Shown piece by piece: positions 53,851 to 61,917 of a DNA stretch of 64,000 nucleotides (the stretch's first letter is position 1; the number at the start of each line of letters is the position of its first letter). The notes beneath the pieces are model-generated. The model was not told where the DNA came from, searched no databases, and saw only the letters and a list, made by a program, of their open reading frames with translations. Source of the stretch: Streptomyces sp. ACA25 (GTDB taxonomy: Bacteria; Actinomycetota; Actinomycetes; Streptomycetales; Streptomycetaceae); the NCBI RefSeq assembly GCF_028200735.1, contig NZ_JAQKPV010000003.1:186001-250000 (forward strand), in the 5' to 3' direction. The position numbers and the translations under genes are program-made.

Positions 53851-54138
53851 GCATGGAGCCAGCCTGTCAAGGCGACATGTGGCGGTTGACATCGACGGCC
53901 GACATCAACAGGCGCGGACGCTGGCGGCCAACGCCGAACCTCGCCAGACGATCAGCCGAGGACGCCCACGGGCTGACCGGAGTCGCCGAGTCCCCGTGAT
54001 CGACCTGATAAGGACGAGGCCACGGGTTCAAATCCTGTCAGCTGACGTTGCTGAGGTCGTTGGCCGACGGGGACACCAGCCTTGGCACCTACCGCCCGCT
54101 CCTGACTGTCACTGGCCCCCGCCCCGTACCCTTCCGCC
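53851..54138. other. Gap with a tRNA-like fossil
   Basis: 288 bases between the HEPN-motif gene and the HNH gene, with no supportable ORF. It contains the tRNA-Ile-like fragment at 54001-54046. Confidence 0.45.
54001..54046 (+). pseudogene. Decayed 3' half of a tRNA, tRNA-Ile(GAT)-like
   Basis: CCTGATAAGGA, the usual anticodon loop of tRNA-Ile with GAT, is followed by GAGG, then a T-arm cacGGGTTCAAATCCtgt and a short tail. The anticodon stem no longer pairs and there is no acceptor match or 5' half. It resembles an att-site scar left when an element integrated in tRNA-Ile moved its 3' half. Confidence 0.45.
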
Positions 54139-55203
54139 ATGCGCAAAGGTGCGATCACACGAGATGCCGTGCTCAAGGCCATAGCCGAGTACGACGAGCT
54201 AGGCCGGATCGAGTTCCTGGCCAAGTATCGCTTCAACGAATCCCGCTCATATCTCCTCCTGCACGAGGGGCGGGAGTACGACTCGAAGGCCATCGCCGGG
54301 GTGGCGCACAAGTGGGACCACGGCCATGCGCTGCTGCCGGAGGAGTTCAGCGGCGGAAAGGACCACGCTGCGGCCTGGCTCAAGCGAATCGGCTTCAAGG
54401 TCAAGTCAGTGAAGAACCCCGACTGGGCGCGCGATGAGATCATCCTGGCCTGTCACCTTGTGATGACCAACGGGTGGAAGGGCCTGGACGCCAACGACCC
54501 TCGCGTCATCGAGCTGTCCGGCCTCCTGCAGCTCATGCCGATCCATGCTGAGGCCGACCGCAACGAAAAGTTCCGAAACCCCAACGGCGTGGCCCGCAAG
54601 ACGTTCGACATCGCCACGCGCCACCCGGACTACCGGGGCAAGCCCACCAACGGCGGTGCTCTCGACATCGAGGTACTGAACGAGTTCCTGGCCCGGTCAG
54701 CCCAGATGACCAAGGTGGCCCAGCTCATCCGGCAGGGCATCACCGCGGGGGGCCTCCAGACGCCGCCGCTGGACGATGACGAGGACCTGGACGACTACAG
54801 CGACTACAGCGCACCCGAAGGCCGGTTGCTGATGAGCCGGCACAAGCGCCGGGAGCGGAACAAGGGCCTGCGGAGGAAGAAGATCGCCACGGTCCTCAAG
54901 CAAGGCCGAGCGATGGCCTGCGAGGCGTGCGGCTTCGACTTCGAAGCGGTCTACGGCGACCGCGGCAGCGGCTACATCGAGTGCCACCACGTCGTACCCC
55001 TGCACGAGGCAGGCGAAGGCCGGACCAAGCTCAGCGACCTCGCACTCATCTGCGCGAACTGCCACCGTATGATCCACCGCTCTGCGCCCTGGCCGACTCC
55101 GAAGGAACTGCGGCGTCTCATCCAGACTCGCCGGAGCACAGTGCCGCGCATCCCCGACCAGCAGAGCCCGGAGGCCACCCACCCTGCCACGGACGGGGGA
55201 TGA
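54139..55203 (+). CDS. HNH endonuclease with ScoMcrA-like N-terminal head
   Basis: 354 residues. Residues 1-100 resemble the head domain of ScoMcrA-type modification-dependent enzymes (LLHEGREYDSKAIAGVAHKW, then KDHAAAWLKRIGF). A middle section (about 95-200: WARDEIILACHLVMTNGWKG, FRNPNGVARKTFDIA) is found in other restriction-like HNH proteins, and an acidic linker follows. The C-terminal HNH nuclease has CEACGFDF (about 260), ECHHVVPLHE (about 281) and LICANCHRMIH (about 304), with the four zinc Cys present. Likely cuts foreign, possibly modified DNA. No cognate methylase is present, which fits type IV restriction. The specificity domain is not recognised. Confidence 0.8.
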   Translation: MRKGAITRDAVLKAIAEYDELGRIEFLAKYRFNESRSYLLLHEGREYDSKAIAGVAHKWDHGHALLPEEFSGGKDHAAAWLKRIGFKVKSVKNPDWARDEIILACHLVMTNGWKGLDANDPRVIELSGLLQLMPIHAEADRNEKFRNPNGVARKTFDIATRHPDYRGKPTNGGALDIEVLNEFLARSAQMTKVAQLIRQGITAGGLQTPPLDDDEDLDDYSDYSAPEGRLLMSRHKRRERNKGLRRKKIATVLKQGRAMACEACGFDFEAVYGDRGSGYIECHHVVPLHEAGEGRTKLSDLALICANCHRMIHRSAPWPTPKELRRLIQTRRSTVPRIPDQQSPEATHPATDGG

Positions 55204-55422
55204 ACGCTTAGCCGTGTACAGCAACGGGCCCTTGAAGCGCCCAACACGGGCTCCAGATAGTCGGTTCAGCTTCTGTCATTTTCCACCACACGACGTCACA
55301 AGGCGCCTACACTAAGTTCGTTCAGCTCACAGCCTGACTGAGAATCCGACGCAGGGAAGATATTGGGTCAGCATGGGCCGAAACGAAGGTCGAGTCTGCA
55401 GAGAGGGAACTAAGAATTAGCG

Positions 55423-57384
55423 ATGAATCCTCCAAGCAGTAGCACAGATCAACACTTCGCTAATGAACTCCGCGATGCGATTGGACAGTCAGATCCAGTC
55501 GAGAATGCACTGACCACGAACGACCGTGTCATTGCCCGCGTAACGGATGGAATCTATCGCCAACCTGGATCCGCAGTCAGGGAACTGATCGCAAACGCGT
55601 ACGACGCGGATGCGACCTGGGTCTCAGTTAAAACTGACGCACCGAAATTCAGTCGCATGACGGTTGAAGATAACGGCACTGGCATGACTCCCGAAGCAGT
55701 CATTCACTTGCTTCACAACATTGGCGGTAGCGCCAAACGAACGCAACAAGGGCAAAAACTCGGAATTACCTCGTCAGGGGACTCCAATATCAGCCCTAAA
55801 GGTCGCAAGCTGATTGGCAAGTTGGGCATCGGAATCTTTTCCGTATCCCAGCTTACTCATAGCTTCCAGATCATCACCAAGACGGCGGGTGACCCACGCC
55901 GGACGATTGTTCTAGTGAATTTGCGGCAATTCGCTGACGGCCCGACTGGGAACGAAGGAAGTACATTCAAAGCAGGCAGTTACCAGGCATGGCGAGAACC
56001 GACTAACGACGTCGACGCACACGGCACAACGATTGTGCTCACCGCTATTCGACCTCAAACACGGGACAGTCTTCGCAGCGAGCAGCTATGGGGTGCAATT
56101 ACGCATTCTCTAAGTGACGAATCCGAGGCGAAGGCTCGTTCTTCCATGCCGACATACCATATTGGTCACCTTGATGCGCACGGGCTCCACATCAAGGACC
56201 CGAAGAATCAAGAGCGTAGCCTTCCGTGGAATGAGAGAGATAGCGCTGCTACGGCGTTCCCTAAAATGGTGAAAAGCGTCTGGGAATCCGCGCAAGGACG
56301 CACAACTGTGAAGCTCGTGGAGATGTTTGATACCTATCTCCAGATGCTTTGGAACCTTGCTCTCGCGCTCCCCCTCCCATACGTGGAAAGGAGCGCTCTA
56401 GACGAAAGCGTTTCGGATAAATGGGCTTATTTTTACAAGCTCGCCAACGATTCTAGAGGTTCAGCGCAGGAACTCGTCAGCAACGACCCCGAAGTCACTG
56501 TCCGAGAGCTCGCGGAACTTCCCCTCCCTGAGAACTCTCACAGCGACTTCAAGGTCACCATCGACGGCGTCCAACTCAGCCGGCCGATCAAGTTCCGTGG
56601 TCTACCAACAACACAGCACGTGTTGAAGAAACCTATGGTCTTCGTCGGATCGCTTCGACAAGAATTCAAGGGCCTCGACCGAGATATTAGTGCTGGTCCT
56701 CTCGAGTTCGAAGGGTATCTCGTTTGGACACCTAGAGTTGCCCCCACCGAGCATCAAGGGGTTCTCGTTCGCATCCACGGAGCAAGCGGAACCCTATTTG
56801 ACTCGACCTTTTTCAACTACCAAGTCGCAGAGCTGACTCGCCTGCGGCAGATCACGTGCGAAATTTTCGTAAAGCAGGGACTAGAAGCTGCACTGAACAT
56901 CGACCGTGAGAGCTTCAATACAGCTCACCCGCACACAGTGATCCTTACACGCTGGCTGCACAATGCTTTGCGGCAACTCGCAACAGCACAGAAACGCAAA
57001 GCCCAACAACTACGTCGGGAGGCCCGGGGGTCAGCAACGCGTGACGCAGAAGACCGCATCGACCGTATCGTAAGCTCTGCAAACTCTGTGCGGACCGACG
57101 GCGAGGGAGTGGTTCCGGAGATTCACTTCCAGCGCCCCAAGCGGCACGCGCAGCACGCGGTAACAAGCAGCGGAAGTGTCACTCAAACATTTGACCTCGA
57201 CCGCATCGTTAGCGAAATCCCGGACAAGCCCCTTACTGACGTGGGACCCAAGAGCCTCCGCAAGCTGGAAGCTATTACCAAGGTGCTGTCCGTATACGGG
57301 GTTCTCGAGCAGCTAACCCCGAAGGAGCAAGACAACCTGCTTGGATCCATCCTTGGCATCATGGAAGCTGAGAACCTTGGCTGA
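55423..57384 (+). CDS. GHKL (HSP90/MORC-like) ATPase, putative defence protein
   Basis: 653 residues. The Bergerat ATP fold is complete: N-box AVRELIANAYDADATW (about 50-65), G1 VEDNGTGM (about 81-88), Lys-rich lid, G2 GKLGIGIFSV (about 131-140), then THGTTIVLT-type motif (here AHGTTIVLTAI). A transducer-like middle part and a C-terminal helical, basic segment (RWLHNALRQLATAQKRKAQQ) follow. This looks like HSP90/MutL/MORC ATPases, not histidine kinases, since no phospho-His helix precedes it. GC is only about 53% in a hand-counted line, against over 70% around. Overlaps the next gene; same operon. Exact family unknown to me. Confidence 0.78.
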   Translation: MNPPSSSTDQHFANELRDAIGQSDPVENALTTNDRVIARVTDGIYRQPGSAVRELIANAYDADATWVSVKTDAPKFSRMTVEDNGTGMTPEAVIHLLHNIGGSAKRTQQGQKLGITSSGDSNISPKGRKLIGKLGIGIFSVSQLTHSFQIITKTAGDPRRTIVLVNLRQFADGPTGNEGSTFKAGSYQAWREPTNDVDAHGTTIVLTAIRPQTRDSLRSEQLWGAITHSLSDESEAKARSSMPTYHIGHLDAHGLHIKDPKNQERSLPWNERDSAATAFPKMVKSVWESAQGRTTVKLVEMFDTYLQMLWNLALALPLPYVERSALDESVSDKWAYFYKLANDSRGSAQELVSNDPEVTVRELAELPLPENSHSDFKVTIDGVQLSRPIKFRGLPTTQHVLKKPMVFVGSLRQEFKGLDRDISAGPLEFEGYLVWTPRVAPTEHQGVLVRIHGASGTLFDSTFFNYQVAELTRLRQITCEIFVKQGLEAALNIDRESFNTAHPHTVILTRWLHNALRQLATAQKRKAQQLRREARGSATRDAEDRIDRIVSSANSVRTDGEGVVPEIHFQRPKRHAQHAVTSSGSVTQTFDLDRIVSEIPDKPLTDVGPKSLRKLEAITKVLSVYGVLEQLTPKEQDNLLGSILGIMEAENLG

Positions 57385-58573
57385 AGAAGTGACAAGCTCC
57401 GAAGAAGATGACCTCCGCGCTCTACTTGGCGAAGGCCCGGTCCCCTTTCCCGCGAAGGTGGAGCGCGGTTTCAAGCCGTGGCACCGCCCCCGCAAGCAGT
57501 ACGTACGCGACGCCCAATGGTCCCGGGAGATCGGTATTCTGGCACGCGATCTCAAGCTTAGCGGCAATGAGTTTCGGTATCTGACTTTGCCGGGAAACGA
57601 TCTACTCGACATTCGCCATATAGCCGAGACCGTCTGCTCGCCGCGCAAAGTTAAGCTGCGATACCTAGGGTTTAATTCTGCTGTCACCTCGCAAGATGCT
57701 CAGCAACCCGAGCTGAAGTCCGCTGAATTCTCCGTCATCAGAATGGACTGCATCCATTCGGATTCTGAAGTGTTCTCAGCCGATTTCCGCGCAGTCGGCC
57801 AGAGTCGTTCACCTGAGTGGCACCGCGTCAAGCGAGACGCACCCTTCCATGCCATCAACATTGACCTCTGCGGTGGATTCGCAGGGGTAGAGAAGTCCAG
57901 CAGTGTGCCCAATTACTTCGCGGCCTTGCAAGCGATACTTCAGCATCAGATGCATTCCGATGAAGATTTTCTTCTCTTCATCACGACCCGCATGGATGAC
58001 GACAGCATAGACGACACAGCGAAAAAGTCTCTGATCCAGCTAGCCCAGCAGATCCACGACACCTGTAAGGCATACGCGTCAGATTTCGCTGCGGCCTGGG
58101 GCCTGCAGGACAGTTCGTCACCCATACGTGTAGCCGACCTCGTAGACACTAGCGAAGCCTTCATGCTGGGCTTGACTCAATGGATTATCTCGCGTGGTGT
58201 GCAGCTTGGGCTCAAAGCTTCCGTGCGTAGCTTCGTGACATATCGCACAGGGCACGGTGCCGGCGATGACGACATCGTCTCCCTTGCGATTCGCTTCAAG
58301 CCCGACCCGGTAATTCAGCCAGATCCGCACGGCCTAGTTAGAGTAGTTAATCCGCCTCCAGCTCCCGCTGACAAAATCTGCGCTCAATCGAGTACGGTAC
58401 CCCGGCGGGTAAACAATCGTGTCAGAGTGGACGAGTTGCTTCGCTATCAAGCCGAAAATTTTGAAAAATGCATCCAAGCGTCGTCCAAACTTCTTAGTGC
58501 TGCTGGGTATGATGCAAGCCGCTATCGGGATTGGGTCATGCAGGAGTACGACGAGAGCAAAGCTGCTCAGTAA
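57377..58573 (+). CDS. Unrecognised partner of the GHKL ATPase
   Basis: About 398 residues, no named domain recognised. Alternating strands and helices (EFRYLTLPGNDLLDIRHI, KLRYLGFNSA, FSVIRMDCIHSD, FHAINIDLCGGF, DFLLFITTRMDD) suggest a Rossmann-like, possibly methyltransferase-like core, but the canonical SAM loop is not clear. The C-terminus is helical (LLRYQAENFEKCIQASSKLL). Start choices are TTG 57377 (overlapping the ATPase stop by eight bases, GGAAG upstream), GTG 57389 or TTG 57341. The overlap and the shared low GC show co-transfer and co-translation with the ATPase. A hairpin ends the operon. Confidence 0.6.
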   Translation: MAEEVTSSEEDDLRALLGEGPVPFPAKVERGFKPWHRPRKQYVRDAQWSREIGILARDLKLSGNEFRYLTLPGNDLLDIRHIAETVCSPRKVKLRYLGFNSAVTSQDAQQPELKSAEFSVIRMDCIHSDSEVFSADFRAVGQSRSPEWHRVKRDAPFHAINIDLCGGFAGVEKSSSVPNYFAALQAILQHQMHSDEDFLLFITTRMDDDSIDDTAKKSLIQLAQQIHDTCKAYASDFAAAWGLQDSSSPIRVADLVDTSEAFMLGLTQWIISRGVQLGLKASVRSFVTYRTGHGAGDDDIVSLAIRFKPDPVIQPDPHGLVRVVNPPPAPADKICAQSSTVPRRVNNRVRVDELLRYQAENFEKCIQASSKLLSAAGYDASRYRDWVMQEYDESKAAQ

Positions 58574-58589
58574 GCGATTCCTGGAAGGT

Positions 58590-58619
58590 AGCCCGACGAG
58601 CGACGTCACTCGTCGGGCT
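58590..58619 (+). terminator. Terminator of the GHKL operon
   Basis: agcccgacgag / ctcgtcgggct, 11-bp perfect arms with an 8-base loop, 16 bases after the stop codon. Confidence 0.8.
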
Positions 58620-59092
58620 ATCCCTAATCGGCTATCAGCTCTCGTACACCAGGTGCACTGACAACAGCCCTTGCCTTGGCAGCTCGGCCCATCGAACGTC
58701 CCTACTGCACAGCGGCTAAGACCACAGAGTCTCAAGGCTGTGGACCGGCTGTGGACGGGTCGCTTACGGCGAGGCGGCTGCGCACTGCTGACCAGTAAGA
58801 ACGCGACCAGACCAAGCGGCCTCCGGAGCCGTGTGCCACTCCGCTCGCTGCGGAAGGACTGGCCGGCAACGCTCGGCAGCGTGGCTGAGGCTGGTGGGGG
58901 TGCAGCGAGGCATACGCGCACCTGACCGGTCGGCGCACCCGCCGTCGTGGCTGACTGTCGTCGGCTGAGGTTCATGCCATAACCGTGCCAGATGCAGGGG
59001 TCAGCAACGGTCAACATCGGTGCCTCGTGGGCGAGTACCGCCCGTTACCTCTACCGATGAAGCCGCAGCTCACCCCGGAGATCCCCCCGCCT
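58620..59092. other. Non-coding attachment-flanking region
   Basis: About 470 bases with no supportable gene, between the cargo terminator and attR. GC rises again. ggctgtggac occurs twice in close succession (58737-58756); such short repeats beside an att core could be integrase arm sites, but this is a guess. Confidence 0.4.
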
Positions 59093-59161
59093 CTCTCCTA
59101 AAGCGGGTGTCGCAGGTTCGAATCCTGCCGGGGGCACAGACCGAAGGGCCAGCTCAGGAGG
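59093..59161. repeat. attR: right 69-bp direct repeat of the AICE
   Basis: Exact copy of 43409-43477. It begins inside the anticodon loop region, so no complete tRNA exists here. Similarity continues through the terminator hairpin (59143-59185) with three mismatches to about 59189, where the chromosome resumes. Confidence 0.93.
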
Positions 59162-59238
59162 AGTTTCCTCCCAGGCTGGCCCTTCGTCGCGAAGCACCAC
59201 CATGACCGGCGCCACCGCACCTCCCCGCACCGCTGGCG

Positions 59239-59706
59239 TCAGCCGTCGTGACACACCTTTGGACAGTTGACCGGTACGACGGTGAGGAGATCGTCCAGCC
59301 CTTTGAAGTCATCGGGATTGGTGGTGAAGAGAGGAAGGTCCGCAGCCACGGCGATGGCAGCGATCATCAGGTCGGCCACCCGGCGGCGCGGCTTCCGGCC
59401 CGCGCTGATCACCGCAGCACATATGCGGCCGTAGATGCGGGCCACCTCGGCGTCGAAGGGGATGGGGTCGAACTCATTCTCGGCGCGTTGCAGGACATCG
59501 AGCCTGCGGGCGCGCTCGGCGTGTTCGTCGTAGCCGCTCTGTTCGTCGTTGCGACGGACCTCGTGCGGGCCGGCGGACAACTCAGCCAGGGTGACGGCGG
59601 TGATCGCCATCTCCTCCGGCAGTTCCTCGGAGGCCACCCACCGCCTCTAAATCATGATGTTGGTGTCGAGAAGTCCCTGCTCGTAGGTCGAGCGGTCAGC
59701 GGGCAC
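59239..59706 (-). pseudogene. vapC-type PIN toxin interrupted by an amber codon
   Basis: Read from GTG 59706, the frame gives PADRSTYEQGLLDTNIMI, the PIN start with its first catalytic Asp (DTN), then TAG at 59647-59649. It continues in the same frame as RRWVASEELPEEMAITAVTL, AELSAGPHEVR, RVADLMIAAIA and PLFTTNPDDFKGL, the rest of a normal VapC. Relatives have a sense codon at the stop position. An internal GTG (59637) would make a protein without the first catalytic Asp, so toxin activity should be lost. Overlaps the vapB stop. Confidence 0.8.
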
Positions 59707-59965
59707 AGAGATCGTCCAGGTAGGTGTCGGCCGTGGCGTCCTGGTCGGCGCGGAACATGTCAGGGTCGATGTCGGGGGCAGTTCTGGACATCGCGGCAAA
59801 CTCCTGGCGGGAGACGAACCTGCGGCGACGGCGCAGTGGGACAAGCTGGCCGATCGGGTGCCCGTCACGGGTGACGGTGAACGACTGGCCGCCCTGTACA
59901 GCGTCCATGATCTCGCGGGAGCGGTTACGCAGATCCCGCTGGGTGATTTCCGGCTGCACGCTCAT
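59696..59965 (-). CDS. VapB-type (Phd/YefM) antitoxin
   Basis: 89 residues: SVQPEITQRDLRNRSREIMD and GGQSFTVTRDGHPIGQLVPL are the Phd/YefM DNA-binding fold, and the C-terminal acidic helix (DIDPDMFRADQDATADTYLD) is the toxin-binding part. ATG 59965. It appears intact although its toxin carries a nonsense codon, as expected when an antitoxin is retained or decays last. Confidence 0.82.
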   Translation of the reverse strand: MSVQPEITQRDLRNRSREIMDAVQGGQSFTVTRDGHPIGQLVPLRRRRRFVSRQEFAAMSRTAPDIDPDMFRADQDATADTYLDDLCAR

Positions 59966-60123
59966 AGCAACCACGGTGGCACCTGGTGCTACCAGGTAGC
60001 ACACGCCGAAATCTTGCGCAGTCGAGCCGTCGCCGTCCGAAAGCCGCGGATCGCGTGCAACTGAGCGTTGGGCCGGCGGCCCCGGAGTTCGGAGGGCTTG
60101 AGCAGCGTGGTGAGTTCTGTGTC

Positions 60124-61116
60124 TCACCGCGCCGGGCCGGTCTCTTGTCTTGCGGCGCGGGCGTAGCGGGCGGCGAGGTCCCCGAACGCGGTGGTCAGTT
60201 GGGGTGGGCCGATAACTTCGATGTCGGTGTCGAAGCGGCCGATGGCGGCGGCGAGCCCGGTCCAGGACCAGGAGCCGAGCATGAGCCGGCAGTGCCGGGA
60301 GCCGAGTTCCTCAACGATTCCGTCCTGGGCGAAGGGCGCGACCTCGGCAGCCGGGAGGTGGAGGATGACTTCGCCTTGGCAGGGCCAGTCGGTGGTGGTG
60401 CCGTCGTTGCCGCGGAATCGGCTGGTGAGGAAGGTGGAGACGGTGCCGCTGGGGAGGTCACGAGGGGTGAAGCGGGGGCCGGTGGGTGTGCGGGGGCGGA
60501 TGCGGTCGACGCGGAAGGTACGCCAGTCCTCGCGGTGGAGGTCCAAGGCCACGAGGTACCAGCGATGACGCCAGGTGACCAGGTGGTGCGGTTGTACGCG
60601 GCGAACGTCATCGGCCGAGGTGCTTGGACCCGGGGCATAGTCGAAGCGCAGTTCCTCGCGGGCGTGGATGGCGCGGCTCAGGTCCGTCAGAACCTGAGCG
60701 TCGATTTGAGGGGTGTCGCCGACCGCCGCGGGCGGTTGAACGGCGGTGATGTGCAACAGGTCGATGCGGTGGCGCAGGCGGGGTGGCATGACCTGGCGGA
60801 GGGTGGCCAGCGCGCGGGTAGCGTCTTCGGCGACGGTGGTGCCGGCGGCCGCGGTCTGCAGCGCGACGGCCAGAGCGACGGCCTGGTTGTCGTCGAACAG
60901 CATGGGCGGCAGGTGAGTGCCGGCCTGCAGGCGGTAGCCGCCGGCCGGTCCTTTGAGGGTCTTGATCGGGTAGTCGAGTTCGCGCAGGCGGTCGATGTCA
61001 CGGCGCACCGTGCGCGACGTGATGCCGAGACGCTCGGCGAGATCGTTGCCGGTCCAGTCACGGGGCGTCTGCAGGAGCGAGAGCAGCGCGAGCAGCCGGG
61101 CAGATGTCTTATGCAT
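60124..61116 (-). CDS. YafY-type WYL-domain regulator
   Basis: 330 residues. N-terminal HTH_11 winged helix (HKTSARLLALLSLLQTPRDW, LAERLGITSRTVRRDIDRLR), central WYL domain (HHLVTWRHRWYLVALDLHRE) and a C-terminal WCX extension. WYL domains bind nucleotides or nucleic-acid ligands. ATG 61116 chosen; ATG 61125 has a closer GGAG. It is divergent from the VOC gene; this pairing is common and suggests the regulator controls that gene. Confidence 0.9.
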   Translation of the reverse strand: MHKTSARLLALLSLLQTPRDWTGNDLAERLGITSRTVRRDIDRLRELDYPIKTLKGPAGGYRLQAGTHLPPMLFDDNQAVALAVALQTAAAGTTVAEDATRALATLRQVMPPRLRHRIDLLHITAVQPPAAVGDTPQIDAQVLTDLSRAIHAREELRFDYAPGPSTSADDVRRVQPHHLVTWRHRWYLVALDLHREDWRTFRVDRIRPRTPTGPRFTPRDLPSGTVSTFLTSRFRGNDGTTTDWPCQGEVILHLPAAEVAPFAQDGIVEELGSRHCRLMLGSWSWTGLAAAIGRFDTDIEVIGPPQLTTAFGDLAARYARAARQETGPAR

Positions 61117-61274
61117 GGCACCCATGCTCTCCGGAGTAGCGGACACTCCCTGTCCTCTACCTTTGCCATCGTGTCATACGAGCCGCCCAGGGGGCATCGC
61201 TCCTGGTCACGGCAGCCGCCGCTGGAGCTGGGACGGTCGGCGGTGTATGCATCACATCGAGCAAGGAGCAGATC

Positions 61275-61697
61275 ATGTCCGTCACGACCACCACTCACCT
61301 GAACTTCCGGGGCACCGCACGTGAGGCGCTGGACTTCTACCAGTCCGTCTTCGGCGGACGTACTGTCGCGGTCACCTACAAGGACGCGGGCGCCGTGCAG
61401 GATGAGAGCGAGGCGGACTGGGTGATGTGGGGCGAGGTGGCCGGCGACAACGGCTTCCACGTCATGGCCTACGACGTGCCCTCGCAGCTGCCCTGGAACC
61501 AGGGCGAGAACCCGTTCTTCGTCTCCGTGCGTGGCGACGACGCCGAGGAGATCAGCGCCCTGTGGGGCAAGCTCACCGAGGGCTCGACCCTCGTGCGTCC
61601 GCTGGAGCCCGCGCAATGGGCACCGCTGTACGGCATGCTCACCGACCGCTTCGGCATCACCTGGGTCCTGGACGTCACCGCTCCGTACAACGGCTGA
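61275..61697 (+). CDS. VOC/PhnB-like protein
   Basis: 140 residues: THLNFRGTAREALDFYQSVF, HVMAYDVPSQLPWNQGENPF, SVRGDDAEEISALWGKLTEG, FGITWVLDVTAPYNG. A PhnB-type vicinal-oxygen-chelate fold, often annotated glyoxalase/bleomycin resistance-like or 3-demethylubiquinone-type; enzyme activity not established. AAGGAGCAGATC precedes the ATG. Divergent from its likely regulator. Confidence 0.88.
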   Translation: MSVTTTTHLNFRGTAREALDFYQSVFGGRTVAVTYKDAGAVQDESEADWVMWGEVAGDNGFHVMAYDVPSQLPWNQGENPFFVSVRGDDAEEISALWGKLTEGSTLVRPLEPAQWAPLYGMLTDRFGITWVLDVTAPYNG

Positions 61698-61917
61698 ACC
61701 AACCGACCGACCTGACATGCCTGCGCTGTCCGGGCCGCCGCAGCAGTACGGGCCGCCCGGACGGCGCAGGCACCGAACACGTACGGCAGCGGAAGGAAAC
61801 GGGGCACCGCGAGGATGCGGAAGCTGGGACGGACCGGCATCAAGTCCGTGCCCTGCGTGGGCACGACGATGTTCGGCAGAAATGGACACTCCTGATCACG
61901 GCGTCCGCGTGCGCCTC

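Larger units (their letters stand above)
43409..59161. mobile_element. pSAM2-type integrative conjugative element (AICE), about 15.7 kb
   Basis: Bounded by 69-bp direct repeats at tRNA-Arg(CCT). Backbone in the pSAM2 order: int-xis-rep (one coupled operon), spd-type membrane proteins, TraB-like translocase, a KorSA-like GntR regulator, and Nudix (Pif-like) gene. The right part carries an IS481 element and cargo (HEPN-motif protein, HNH nuclease, GHKL ATPase and partner). Conjugation would transfer double-stranded DNA through the FtsK-like Tra hexamer. Integrase, excisionase, Rep and Tra look intact, so it may still excise; one small backbone gene (51511) is frameshifted. Confidence 0.92.

Noticed and set aside
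57377..58573. Naming the GHKL partner a TcmP or other methyltransferase
   Set aside because: Strand order is suggestive, but neither a SAM-binding glycine loop nor the three-Cys motif can be pointed to with confidence.
59093..59165. A second tRNA-Arg gene at attR
   Set aside because: The acceptor 5' strand, the D-arm and the 5' side of the anticodon stem are missing; only the duplicated 3' half is present.
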